Shown: positions 53,115-61,462 of the stretch, piece by piece
Position numbering within the stretch: the stretch's first letter is position 1
How the letters are laid out: each line of letters opens with the position of its first letter
Source: Pseudomonadota bacterium
Lineage (GTDB): Bacteria > Pseudomonadota > Gammaproteobacteria > Steroidobacterales > Steroidobacteraceae
Direction of reading: 5' to 3'
DNA length: 64,000 nucleotides
Assembly: GCA_023428645.1 (NCBI GenBank)
Contig: JAEYXD010000010.1
Coordinates: 1-64,000, forward strand
Notes under the pieces: model-generated
Told to the model about the DNA's origin: nothing
Database searches by the model: none
Seen by the model: the letters and a program-made list of their open reading frames with translations, nothing else
Program-made: the position numbers and the translations under genes

Positions 53115-53942
53115 ATGCGAGCACCATCTTTGCTATCTCGATTTTTCATCGCGATCGTCACGCTGACGATTGCCGCCACCGCGCCGGTCGCCGCCGAGCG
53201 GCAGGACGCCCGCATCATGACGGCGACGCAAGTCCTGGATGAGCTTGCGCGCATGCCCGAACAGAACGTGCCCGCCTGGCTGCTCGAGCGCGCTTACGCC
53301 GTCGCGGTCGTGCCCGACGTCATCAAGGTCGGCTTGGGCATCGGCGGACGCCGCGGCAAGGGCGTCCTCGTCGTGCGCAAGGACAATGGCGAGTGGAGCA
53401 ATCCGATTTTCGTGAATCTGACCGGCGGCAGCTTCGGCTTCCAGGTCGGGGTGCAGAGCACCGACGTCGTGCTCGTCTTCACCTCGCGCAAGAGCATCGA
53501 AGGCATCGTCGGCGGCAAGGTCACCTTGGGGGCGGACGCGGCGGTGGCCGCGGGTCCGGTCGGACGCCAGAGCTCGGCGGCTACCGACATCGGCCTGACG
53601 GCGCAGGTCTACTCGTACTCGCGCGCCAGCGGCTTGTTCGCCGGCGTTGCGCTCGACGGGTCCGCGATCACGATCGATCACCGCTCGAACGAACAGTACT
53701 ACGGCCGCTCGGGCGTGCTCGCCAGCGAGATCTTCCGCACGGATGCGGCGACCGCGCCCGTCACGGCCCAGAACTTCGTCGGCGCGCTGCAGCGCTCGAC
53801 GAAGGGACAAGCGGCGGCCGCTCCCCGCGCCGCGACGCCGGCCGCACCGGCACCGCAAACGGCACCGGCCGCCACGAGCGAGGGCGCGCTGACGACTTAC
53901 CCGATGGAAGATCCATCGCCGGGCCAGGAGCCGCCGCTCTAA
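53115..53942 (+). CDS. exported SYLF-domain (DUF500) lipid-binding-type protein
   Basis: I chose ATG 53115 because MRAPSLLSRFFIAIVTLTIA gives a normal signal peptide; ATG 53085 is in frame. The 275-residue product carries a SYLF domain (~45-215): VPDVIKVGLGIGGRRGKGVL, GGSFGFQVGVQSTDVVLVF, and VYSYSRASGLFAGVALDGSAI. An Ala/Pro-rich tail follows. SYLF proteins bind membranes or phosphoinositides in eukaryotes; bacterial roles are unclear. A GC-rich hairpin closes the gene. Confidence 0.88.
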   Translation: MRAPSLLSRFFIAIVTLTIAATAPVAAERQDARIMTATQVLDELARMPEQNVPAWLLERAYAVAVVPDVIKVGLGIGGRRGKGVLVVRKDNGEWSNPIFVNLTGGSFGFQVGVQSTDVVLVFTSRKSIEGIVGGKVTLGADAAVAAGPVGRQSSAATDIGLTAQVYSYSRASGLFAGVALDGSAITIDHRSNEQYYGRSGVLASEIFRTDAATAPVTAQNFVGALQRSTKGQAAAAPRAATPAAPAPQTAPAATSEGALTTYPMEDPSPGQEPPL

Positions 53943-53970
53943 AGCCCCGTTTCCGGGCTTCGAGAACATG

Positions 53971-53998
53971 GAACGCCGGCCGGCAACGGCCGGCGTTC
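53971..53998. terminator. bidirectional GC-rich terminator hairpin
   Basis: GAACGCCGGCC (53971-53981), loop GGCAAC, GGCCGGCGTTC (53988-53998) between two convergent genes. A smaller hairpin (AAGCCC/GGGCTT, 53942-53960) precedes it. T-runs are poor on both strands. Confidence 0.6.
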
Positions 53999-54007
53999 TG
54001 CGTTCGA

Positions 54008-55657
54008 CTACTGACGGATGTCGACGTCCTTCGTCTCGCGCAGGAAGAACGTGCCGATCACGAACGTCATCAGCGCGATGACGATCGGATACCACAAGCC
54101 CTGATAGATGTTGCCGGTCATAGCGACGAGCGCGAACGCCGTCGTCGGCAGGAACCCGCCGAACCAGCCGTTGCCGATGTGATACGGCAGCGACATCGAC
54201 GTATAGCGAATGCGCGTCGGAAACAGCTCCACGAGCCACGCAGCGATCGGTCCGTACACCATCGTCACGTAGATCACGAGGATCGTGAGCAACAACAACA
54301 CCATGGGCTTGTCGATGCGCGCCGGGTCCGCCCGCTCCGGGTAGCCGGCGGCGGCGAGCGCGCGCTTCAGCTCTCGATCGAAGCGCGCGGCGTCGGCCGT
54401 GCGCGAACCCGCGCCCTCGTACGACGCGATGACGGTACCGCCGACCTGAACGCTCGCGACCTTGCCGGCAGGCGCCTCACGATTCGAGTACGGGATGCCC
54501 GCGCGCGCGAGCGCTGATTTCGCGATGTCGCACGAGCTCGTGAATTTCGCCGTGCCGACCGGATTGAACTGGAAGCTGCAGGCCGCGGGGTCCGCCTCCA
54601 CGACGACGGGGCTGCTCCTGCTCGCCTCTTCGAGCGCGGGATTGCCGAAGTGCGTGAGCCCCTTGAAGAGCGGGAAATAGGTGATCGCCGCGATCAGACA
54701 GCCCGCCATGATGATCGGCTTGCGCCCGACCCGGTCCGACAGCCAGCCGAACAGGACGAAAAACGGCGTCCCGAATGCGAGCGCGCCGGCGATGAGGAGG
54801 TTCGCGGTCGTGGCGTCGACCTTCAGCGTCTGCGTGAGAAAGAACAGCGAATAGAACTGCCCCGCGTACCACACGACCGCCTGACCGGCGGTCGCGCCGA
54901 GGAGCGCGAGCAGCGCGATCTTGCCGTTGCTCGTGAAGAAGCTTTCGGTGATCGGCGCCGGCGAATGCTTGCCCTCCGCCTTCATCTGCTGGAAGACCGG
55001 CGACTCGTCGAGCTGCATGCGAATCCATACCGAAATGCCGAGCAGCAGCACGGAGACCAGAAATGGAATGCGCCATCCCCACGCTTCGAAGGCCTCGCCA
55101 CCGAGCCAAAGACGCACACCGAGAATCACGAGCAGCGACAAGAACAGGCCCAGCGTTGCCGTCGTTTGAATGAAGCTCGTGTAGAAGCCGCGCTTGCCGT
55201 GCGGTGCGTGCTCGGCGACGTAAGTGGCGGCGCCGCCGTATTCGCCGCCGAGTGCGAGCCCCTGCAGCAGGCGCAATGCGATGAGAACGATCGGCGCCGC
55301 AATGCCGATGCTCGCGTACGAAGGCAGCACGCCGACGAGAAAGGTCGACGCACCCATGATGACGATCGTCACGAGGAACGTGTATTTGCGACCGATCATG
55401 TCGCCGAGCCGGCCGAACACGAGCGCGCCGAAGGGCCTCACCGCGAAGCCGGCCGCGAATGCGAGCAGCGCGAACAAGAACGCGCTCGTCGGATTGAGCG
55501 CCGAAAAGAACTGCGCGGCGATGATCGAGGCAAGCGAGCCGTAGAGATAGAAGTCATACCACTCGAACACGGTCCCCAGGCTCGACGCCAGGATGACTTT
55601 CCTATGGCTTTGGGTCAGTCCCGACTCATAGCCCACCGTCGAAGAGACCACGGACAT
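54008..55657 (-). CDS. MFS transporter, metabolite:H+ symporter (MHS/ProP-ShiA) type
   Basis: The protein has 549 residues. Family landmarks are LGTVFEWYDFYLYG in helix 1, FGRLGDMIGRKYTFL in loop 2-3, LALGGEYGGAATYVAEHAP, and RVGRKPIIMAGC. Twelve helices can be traced. A ~110-residue extracytoplasmic insert (~332-445, two Cys) separates helices 8-9 or 9-10, longer than in E. coli ProP. It imports a small organic acid, betaine or similar substrate with protons. The substrate cannot be told. Confidence 0.88.
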   Translation of the reverse strand: MSVVSSTVGYESGLTQSHRKVILASSLGTVFEWYDFYLYGSLASIIAAQFFSALNPTSAFLFALLAFAAGFAVRPFGALVFGRLGDMIGRKYTFLVTIVIMGASTFLVGVLPSYASIGIAAPIVLIALRLLQGLALGGEYGGAATYVAEHAPHGKRGFYTSFIQTTATLGLFLSLLVILGVRLWLGGEAFEAWGWRIPFLVSVLLLGISVWIRMQLDESPVFQQMKAEGKHSPAPITESFFTSNGKIALLALLGATAGQAVVWYAGQFYSLFFLTQTLKVDATTANLLIAGALAFGTPFFVLFGWLSDRVGRKPIIMAGCLIAAITYFPLFKGLTHFGNPALEEASRSSPVVVEADPAACSFQFNPVGTAKFTSSCDIAKSALARAGIPYSNREAPAGKVASVQVGGTVIASYEGAGSRTADAARFDRELKRALAAAGYPERADPARIDKPMVLLLLTILVIYVTMVYGPIAAWLVELFPTRIRYTSMSLPYHIGNGWFGGFLPTTAFALVAMTGNIYQGLWYPIVIALMTFVIGTFFLRETKDVDIRQ

Positions 55658-56012
55658 GTCGATCGCCCCCGTTTCGATTGGTATCGTTGCCGCCGCGCAT
55701 GACGCGGCTCCTCGTGTCCGCCACTTTCGGTGGCGGCCGGCTTCAGCGCAGGCAAGGAGGAGTAAACCAGATTCGCACGCACGGAAGAAACACCTCGCGT
55801 GGACCGGTCATCAGGCCGTGCGGCGGATGCAACGCGAATGTCGAGGCGCCAGCAGCATCTTGTGCTGCACATGCGAGTGACTTCCGCCGTCGCCTCACGA
55901 ATGGCATTTCACCCAGCACGCAGCGTATATGTTCGGATACTGCGTTCTCGAGCGACGGCTACGCTGACTTTCCTTCGGTGACGAGTCGACTTGCCGCGTG
56001 AAGGAGGACCGA
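55658..56012. other. intergenic region before the TonB receptor operon
   Basis: This 355-base gap lies between divergent genes. It contains one hairpin (CCGCCAC/GTGGCGG, 55718-55736) and an AT-richer spot TATATG (55925-55930) that may be part of the rightward promoter. No cobalamin riboswitch boxes or gene were recognised. Confidence 0.45.
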
Positions 56013-57998
56013 GTGGACATCCACCGGACACTCGCCTGCGCCTTCGTCGGCGCGCTGTGCTGTCGACACGCCTTCGCCGGGGATGCGGGAGAATATCTGT
56101 TCCGCAACCCGACCTTCGACGAGCTCGCGAATGCGCAAGTCACGTCGGTGACTGGCACGCCCGTACCTCAGTTCGACACGCCGGCCGCGGTCTACACGCT
56201 GACGGCGCAAGAAGTGCGCGCCAGCGGCAGCCGACGCATTCCCGACGCGCTGCGCCTGATTCCCGGCGTGCAGGTAGCCCAGTTCGACGCTCACACGTGG
56301 GCGGTCACCGCGCGCGGCTTCAACTTGCTGTTTCCGGACAAGCTGCTCGTGCTCAACGATGGTCGATCCGTGTACGCGCCGCTGAACTCCGGCGTGTACT
56401 GGGAAAAGGATGGCTGGCTCGATCCGGATCTCGATCGCATCGAAGTCGTCGGCGGGCCCGGCGGCGCAGTGTGGGGCGCGAATGCCGTCAACGGCGTCGT
56501 GAACATCATCGGCAAGCCGGCACAAGACACTCAGGGGCTCGCGCTGGAAACGAGCGTCGGCACGCAGGATTGGGCCTCCGTATGGGCCCGATACGGCGGC
56601 ACGGTGGGCGAGCAGACGTTCTATCGCGCCTACGCCGACTATCAAACCTACGACGACATCGTACTTGGCGACGGCAGAGACGCCGGCGACGGCTGGCACA
56701 TGCTGCGCGGTGGCATCAGGCTGGATCGCAGCGGCGAGAGAACACGGTTCATGTTGAAGGGCGAAGCGTTCACGGGCGACTTCGACGAAGCGAAGCACAT
56801 CCCGATGCCGCAGCCGCCCTTTCAACGACTCGCGCCCGCCGGCTCGAGCGATGGAGGTTACGCGCAGGCGGCCTGGTCGCGGGAAATCACGGCAGCGAGC
56901 GTGCTGGAGATCCAGGGCTGGTGGGAGCACAACGACAGGCGACTGGCACCGAGCTATGAAAGATTCGATACGGCGGAGTTGCAGCTCCAGTATCGAACGA
57001 CACAGGGCATCCACGGCGTGATCCTCGAGAGCACCTATCGCCACGTCGATCACGATGCGGTACCGACGTTCGTTTCGACGACCTCACCGAGCCACAACGA
57101 CGTGCAGCGGTGGAGCCTCGCGGCGCAGGACGACATTGCGCTCGCACCCTCACTGACGCTGACGGCGGGACTGCGCGCCGAACACAACAACTTCACGGGC
57201 TGGGAATGGCAGCCCAACCTGCGCGCGAGTTGGGAGCCCACTTCGCAGCGGACGCTGTGGGCCTCCGTCGGGCGCGGCGTGCGTACGCCGAATATCGCCA
57301 ACGAAGCCGGACTCTTCGTGACGGCCGTGCTGCCGCCGGGCAGCTCTGGGCCGGCGTCTCCGCCGACGATCCAGCGGGCGATCGGCAATCGTGACATCGA
57401 GTCCGAAAACATGGTGGCGTGGGAGATCGGCGCGCGCCAGCGACTCCCAGAGCGCGGCAGCGTCTCCGTATCCGCCTTCTATAACCACTACGACAATCTC
57501 GTGACGTACGCCCCGCTGCCGCTCGACACGACGACACTTGCGCCGGACTTCTGGCTGCTCGAGTTGCTGCCGGTCAACACCGGCTCTGCACATGCCTTCG
57601 GTGTCGAGATCGCCACGCTCTGGCTGCCGTTGCCGCGATGGAAGCTCAACGTCGACGTCACCTTCCTCGACATGCATGTCAACGAGGTGAACGGACAACT
57701 CGCGCGACCGAGCGCCGCGCCGCGCTGGGAAGCATCGCTGCGCTCGAACCATGCGCTCGAGCACGACTGGTCGTTCAGTGTCACGGTGCGCTACGTGAGC
57801 GCGCTCGAGTCGCCCAACGTCCCCGACTATCTCGTTGCGGACCTGCGTCTCGCGCGTCGCTTCGGAGACGCGCTGGAGCTGGCGATCGTCGGCCGGGATG
57901 TCGGCCAGAAACGTCACGCCGAGTTTCGCAGCCCCACTTTCTTCGTCGACGGCTACGTCGAGTCGAGCGCGTTCCTGAGCCTGTCCTGGCGGCGCTGA
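56013..57998 (+). CDS. TonB-dependent receptor, small plug-barrel type
   Basis: I chose GTG 56013 because AAGGAGG ends five bases before it; the GTG at 55998 is less likely. The 661-residue product has a signal peptide (MDIHRTLACAFVGALCCRHAFA), then a TonB-box-like LANAQVTSVTG, a plug (PDALRLIPGVQVAQFDAHTW, VLNDGRSVYAPLNSGVYWEK, GAVWGANAVNGVVNI), and a beta-barrel ending SAFLSLSWRR. It is shorter than siderophore receptors. It heads an operon with a YfiR-family protein and a hybrid kinase, so it may act in sensing as well as transport. Confidence 0.88.
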   Translation: MDIHRTLACAFVGALCCRHAFAGDAGEYLFRNPTFDELANAQVTSVTGTPVPQFDTPAAVYTLTAQEVRASGSRRIPDALRLIPGVQVAQFDAHTWAVTARGFNLLFPDKLLVLNDGRSVYAPLNSGVYWEKDGWLDPDLDRIEVVGGPGGAVWGANAVNGVVNIIGKPAQDTQGLALETSVGTQDWASVWARYGGTVGEQTFYRAYADYQTYDDIVLGDGRDAGDGWHMLRGGIRLDRSGERTRFMLKGEAFTGDFDEAKHIPMPQPPFQRLAPAGSSDGGYAQAAWSREITAASVLEIQGWWEHNDRRLAPSYERFDTAELQLQYRTTQGIHGVILESTYRHVDHDAVPTFVSTTSPSHNDVQRWSLAAQDDIALAPSLTLTAGLRAEHNNFTGWEWQPNLRASWEPTSQRTLWASVGRGVRTPNIANEAGLFVTAVLPPGSSGPASPPTIQRAIGNRDIESENMVAWEIGARQRLPERGSVSVSAFYNHYDNLVTYAPLPLDTTTLAPDFWLLELLPVNTGSAHAFGVEIATLWLPLPRWKLNVDVTFLDMHVNEVNGQLARPSAAPRWEASLRSNHALEHDWSFSVTVRYVSALESPNVPDYLVADLRLARRFGDALELAIVGRDVGQKRHAEFRSPTFFVDGYVESSAFLSLSWRR

Positions 57999-58001
57999 TC
58001 C

Positions 58002-58565
58002 ATGACTTCGCTGCGCCCCCTTGTCATTCTTTGCATTGCGCTCGCAGTACCGCTGCGGGCGAACACCCAGGCGCAGAGCGCTTCCGAATACAGCATCAAG
58101 GCCGGCTATCTGTTGCTGTTCACGCGCTACGTCGAATGGCCGGCCCACGTATTCGCAACCGAGGGCGCGCCGATCAATATCTGCGTGCTCGGCTCGGACC
58201 CGTTCGGCTCCATCCTCGACCGGACCCTCGCAGGCCAGCACAGCCAGAATCGACCGCTCAATGTGCATCGGCTCACGGACACGCAGCATGCGAACGATTG
58301 CCACATCGCCTACATCAGCGCGTCAGACGCCGATGATCAGGCGCGCTGGCTCGCAGCGCTCGCCGGACGACCCATCCTCACCATCTGCGAAGACGGCGAC
58401 GCGCTGCAGAACGGCTCGGTGCTCGCCTTCGTCGACGAACGGGAGCGCGGTCGATCCCGCATTCGCTTCGACGTCAGCTTTCCGGCCATGCAGGCCGCGA
58501 GCCTGAAAATCAGCTCACAGATGCTGGTAGCTGCCCGCAAGGTCCATCGGGTTCCGGGCGCCTGA
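58002..58565 (+). CDS. YfiR/DUF4154-family periplasmic protein
   Basis: The product is 187 residues, starting three bases after the receptor stop. The signal peptide (LRPLVILCIALAVPLRANTQ) precedes the family core: EYSIKAGYLLLFTRYVEWPA, INICVLGSDPFG, and GRPILTICEDGDA. In Pseudomonas, YfiR binds and inhibits the CHASE8-type diguanylate cyclase YfiN in the periplasm. The kinase next door has a CHASE8-like sensor, so this protein is probably its periplasmic partner. Confidence 0.9.
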   Translation: MTSLRPLVILCIALAVPLRANTQAQSASEYSIKAGYLLLFTRYVEWPAHVFATEGAPINICVLGSDPFGSILDRTLAGQHSQNRPLNVHRLTDTQHANDCHIAYISASDADDQARWLAALAGRPILTICEDGDALQNGSVLAFVDERERGRSRIRFDVSFPAMQAASLKISSQMLVAARKVHRVPGA

Positions 58566-58579
58566 CGAGCACCGCCGCA

Positions 58580-60877
58580 ATGCTGCAACGAACGCGGTTC
58601 GCCGATCTCCCGCTGCAGCGCAAGTTGTTCTTGCTGTTCGCGCTCGCGACGCTGTTCGCACTATTGATCGCCGCGGCGCTGGTCGCGGTCTACGAGATCA
58701 CCACGTATCGGCCGCGCGCCCATCAAGAGGCGCTCGGGTGGGCACAGAGCATCGCCTCGACGATGACCGCGGCAGTCGAGTTCAACGACGCGAGCACAGC
58801 GAGCCGATATCTGCGCGCCTTCGGTCAGCAGCGCGACATTCGCGCACTCGCAATCGTGATGGCGGATGGCACGACGTTCGCGGAGTACGCCGCGCCGGGC
58901 ACGCAGCGCATCGACTTTTCCGCCGCGGCGGCGCGCGATCTGGAACACATGAACGGCGACGTCATCGTCAGTCAGCCGATCAAGGCTCGCGTCGAGACGA
59001 AACCGGTACTGTGGATGCGCATCGGCTTGACGCCGTTCTCGGATCGGCTCATCGCGTATGCGCTGCTCCTGGGCGCGGCTGCGTTGACACTCCTCGGGCT
59101 GATGATCGTGTTGTCACTGCTGGTTCGGCGCACGATCTCCGAGCCGGTGCAGCAACTCGCCGCCGCGGCGCGCGAGGTGACGGAGCGCCGCGACTACAGC
59201 CGCCGGGTGCCGAGCCCGCGCCACGACGAGGTCGGTCAACTCGCGCACGCGTTCAACACGATGCTGGCGACCGTCGAAGAGCGCGAGCTTGCACTCAAGA
59301 GCAGCGAAGAAGTTGCACGCCGGCAGCTCGCGGTCACCGAAGCGATCTACGCCAGCGCGCAAGTCGGCTTGTGCGTCATCGACCACGAAGGGCGCTATAT
59401 CCGCGTGAATCAGCGGCTGGCGGAGCTGGTCGACCGGCGTGTCGATGAGCTCCTCGGACACACGATGGACGAAGTCGTGCCCGACCTCGCGCCGACGCTC
59501 CTGGCGATTGCCCAGGATGTCTTCGACACCGGTGCGCCGGTGCACGACGTCGAAGTCCATCGCACCGCCAGCGGCTCGCGCGGCGATAGCTACTGGATCG
59601 TCAGCCAGCATCCCTTGTCGGACAGATCGGGCACGATCGTCGGCGTGAACATGGTCGTCGTCGACATTACGGCGCGCCGGCGGGCGGAGCAGGAGCGCCT
59701 CGCGCTCGAAGGCCAGTTGCGGCAGTCGCAGAAGATGGAGGCGCTCGGCACGCTCGCGGGGGGCATCGCTCATGACTTCAACAACGTGCTGACCGCGATC
59801 GGCGGCAATGCGCAGCTCGGTCTCGAAGACTTGCCGCCCGAGCACCCCGCGACGGTCGCGTTGCGCGAGATCCGGCGCGGCGTCGAGCGCGCCCGCGATC
59901 TCGTACGGCGGATTCTCGCGTTCAGCCGGCCCGAGCAGAACGTGCAACGCATCATCGACGTGCGGCCGATCGCCGAAGAGGCCGTTCGGCTGCTGCGCGC
60001 GACCGAGCCGAAGACGATCGACATTCGCCTGGACGCGGCGCCTGATCTGCCGCAGGTGCGCGCGGATGCGACGCAGATCCATCAGGTGCTCGTGAACCTC
60101 GGCACGAATGCGTGCGATGCGATGCAGCGATCAGGCGGCGTGCTGACGATTCGGCTGCGCGGCGTGCGCACGGACTCGCGCCTGCAGGCCCTCTACCCTG
60201 ACATCGCGCCGGGCCACTACTTGCGCATCTCGGTCGAAGACACGGGCACGGGCATCGAGCCCGCGGTGCTCGATCGCATCTTCGAGCCGTTCTTCACGAC
60301 GAAACCGCCCGGTGAGGGAACGGGCCTGGGCCTGTCGGTCGTGCACGGCATCATGCGCGGACATCACGGCGGGATCCTCGTTCACAGCAAGGTCGGCGAG
60401 GGCACGTCGTTCGATCTCTATCTGCCCGCCGCGACGGAACCCAGCGAACGCCCGGATGAGCCGGAACGGGCGCTCGTTCCGCATGCGGGCGAGGGCGAGC
60501 GCATTCTCTATGTCGACGACGAAGAACAGCTCGTGTTTCTCGTCACGCGAATGATGGAGCGCATGGGCTATCGCGTGCGGGGAATGACGCATCCGCGCGA
60601 AGCCATCGAGGCCGTGCGAGAGAATCCCGGCGGTTTCGATCTCATCATCTCCGATCTCGGCATGCCCGAAATGAGCGGCTTGGATCTGGCCGCGCAGCTG
60701 ATTGCGATACGAGCCGACCTGCCGATCATCATCACGTCCGGCTACGTCCGTCCCGAGGACAAGATCAAGGCGGATCGCCTCGGCGTCCGCGACATCGTCT
60801 TGAAGCCGAACACCGTTGCCGAAATGAGCGAGCTGATTCGAGAGCGGCTCAGCGGACTGAAGGCGAGGCCGGCGTAG
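58580..60877 (+). CDS. hybrid histidine kinase with CHASE8-like sensor, HAMP, PAS and receiver
   Basis: The product is 765 residues. Helix 1 (~17-40) and helix 2 (~155-180) flank a periplasmic CHASE8-like domain (ALGWAQSIASTMTAAVEFND, IRALAIVMADGTTFAEYAAP). HAMP (~180-235), PAS (~250-370), HisKA with His398 (GGIAHDFNNVLTAIGGNAQL), HATPase (LVNLGTNACDAM, DTGTGIEP, EGTGLGLSVVHGI) and a C-terminal receiver with Asp692 (LIISDLGMPEMSG) follow. It resembles YfiN in its sensor but has kinase instead of GGDEF output. No separate response regulator is adjacent. Confidence 0.92.
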   Translation: MLQRTRFADLPLQRKLFLLFALATLFALLIAAALVAVYEITTYRPRAHQEALGWAQSIASTMTAAVEFNDASTASRYLRAFGQQRDIRALAIVMADGTTFAEYAAPGTQRIDFSAAAARDLEHMNGDVIVSQPIKARVETKPVLWMRIGLTPFSDRLIAYALLLGAAALTLLGLMIVLSLLVRRTISEPVQQLAAAAREVTERRDYSRRVPSPRHDEVGQLAHAFNTMLATVEERELALKSSEEVARRQLAVTEAIYASAQVGLCVIDHEGRYIRVNQRLAELVDRRVDELLGHTMDEVVPDLAPTLLAIAQDVFDTGAPVHDVEVHRTASGSRGDSYWIVSQHPLSDRSGTIVGVNMVVVDITARRRAEQERLALEGQLRQSQKMEALGTLAGGIAHDFNNVLTAIGGNAQLGLEDLPPEHPATVALREIRRGVERARDLVRRILAFSRPEQNVQRIIDVRPIAEEAVRLLRATEPKTIDIRLDAAPDLPQVRADATQIHQVLVNLGTNACDAMQRSGGVLTIRLRGVRTDSRLQALYPDIAPGHYLRISVEDTGTGIEPAVLDRIFEPFFTTKPPGEGTGLGLSVVHGIMRGHHGGILVHSKVGEGTSFDLYLPAATEPSERPDEPERALVPHAGEGERILYVDDEEQLVFLVTRMMERMGYRVRGMTHPREAIEAVRENPGGFDLIISDLGMPEMSGLDLAAQLIAIRADLPIIITSGYVRPEDKIKADRLGVRDIVLKPNTVAEMSELIRERLSGLKARPA

Positions 60878-60920
60878 CAGAGCGCACTCTATCGTCGTGC
60901 ACGCTCACCGAGCCTGCTCG

Positions 60921-61319
60921 TTATTCGGAAGCGCCGCTGACTTTGCGGCGTTTCGCAATCCGTCGGCGCGCCGGCTCACGCGCGGCCCGCACCTTCGGCG
61001 CAAGGTCGGCGAATTCGGCACTGACGATGGCTTCGATGCGGCGACCCGCATCGCGATAGCGACGCACGAGCTCGGCCCCGAACGCTGTCAGTTCCACGCC
61101 GCCCCCGCCGGTGCCGCCGACGCTGGCCCGCGTCGCCGGCTCGTTGAACGAGTGATTCAAGCTGTCGATCAGCAGCCATGCACGGCGATAGCTCATGCCG
61201 AGATCGCGCGCGGCCTGGCGGATCGAACCGCTGCGCGTGATCGCCTCCAACAGATCGATCTTGCCCGGGCCCAACGAACACTTTGCGCCCAAATCGACAC
61301 GAAACCGCACGCCATGCAT
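60921..61319 (-). CDS. ModE-like one-domain winged-helix regulator
   Basis: The product is 132 residues, GGAGG six bases before the ATG. The ModE N-terminal winged helix is nearly canonical: LGPGKIDLLEAITRSGSIRQ, AARDLGMSYRRAWLLIDSLN, ASVGGTGGGGVELTAFGAEL. The molybdate-binding MOP/TOBE domains of full ModE (~260 residues) are absent; instead a short Arg/Lys-rich tail follows. It probably regulates the divergent TonB receptor. The effector, if any, is unknown. Confidence 0.9.
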   Translation of the reverse strand: MHGVRFRVDLGAKCSLGPGKIDLLEAITRSGSIRQAARDLGMSYRRAWLLIDSLNHSFNEPATRASVGGTGGGGVELTAFGAELVRRYRDAGRRIEAIVSAEFADLAPKVRAAREPARRRIAKRRKVSGASE

Positions 61320-61417
61320 GAGCTGCCTCCGACCATCCCGCCAAGCATCGTGCGCGACGCGCGCCCGTGCAAGCTCGCCGCGCGCACTTGGCCGCGGGAA
61401 ATCGGGCTGCTACTCTC

Positions 61418-61440
61418 GTCGTATTCGTACGGGAATAACG
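61418..61440. promoter_or_regulatory. imperfect palindrome, candidate ModE-like operator
   Basis: TCGTATTC (61419-61426), six bases, GAATAACGA (61433-61441) form an inverted repeat (TCG-TATTC against TCGTTATTC), reminiscent of the ATAACG/CGTTAT half-sites bound by E. coli ModE. It lies about 20 bases before the receptor ATG and 100 bases before the regulator start. Confidence 0.4.
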
Positions 61441-61462
61441 ATTGAGCACGCGGGGGCGCCAC

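Noticed and set aside
55658..56012. Cobalamin riboswitch before the TonB receptor at 56013
   Set aside because: No B12-box or conserved core sequence could be found in the leader.
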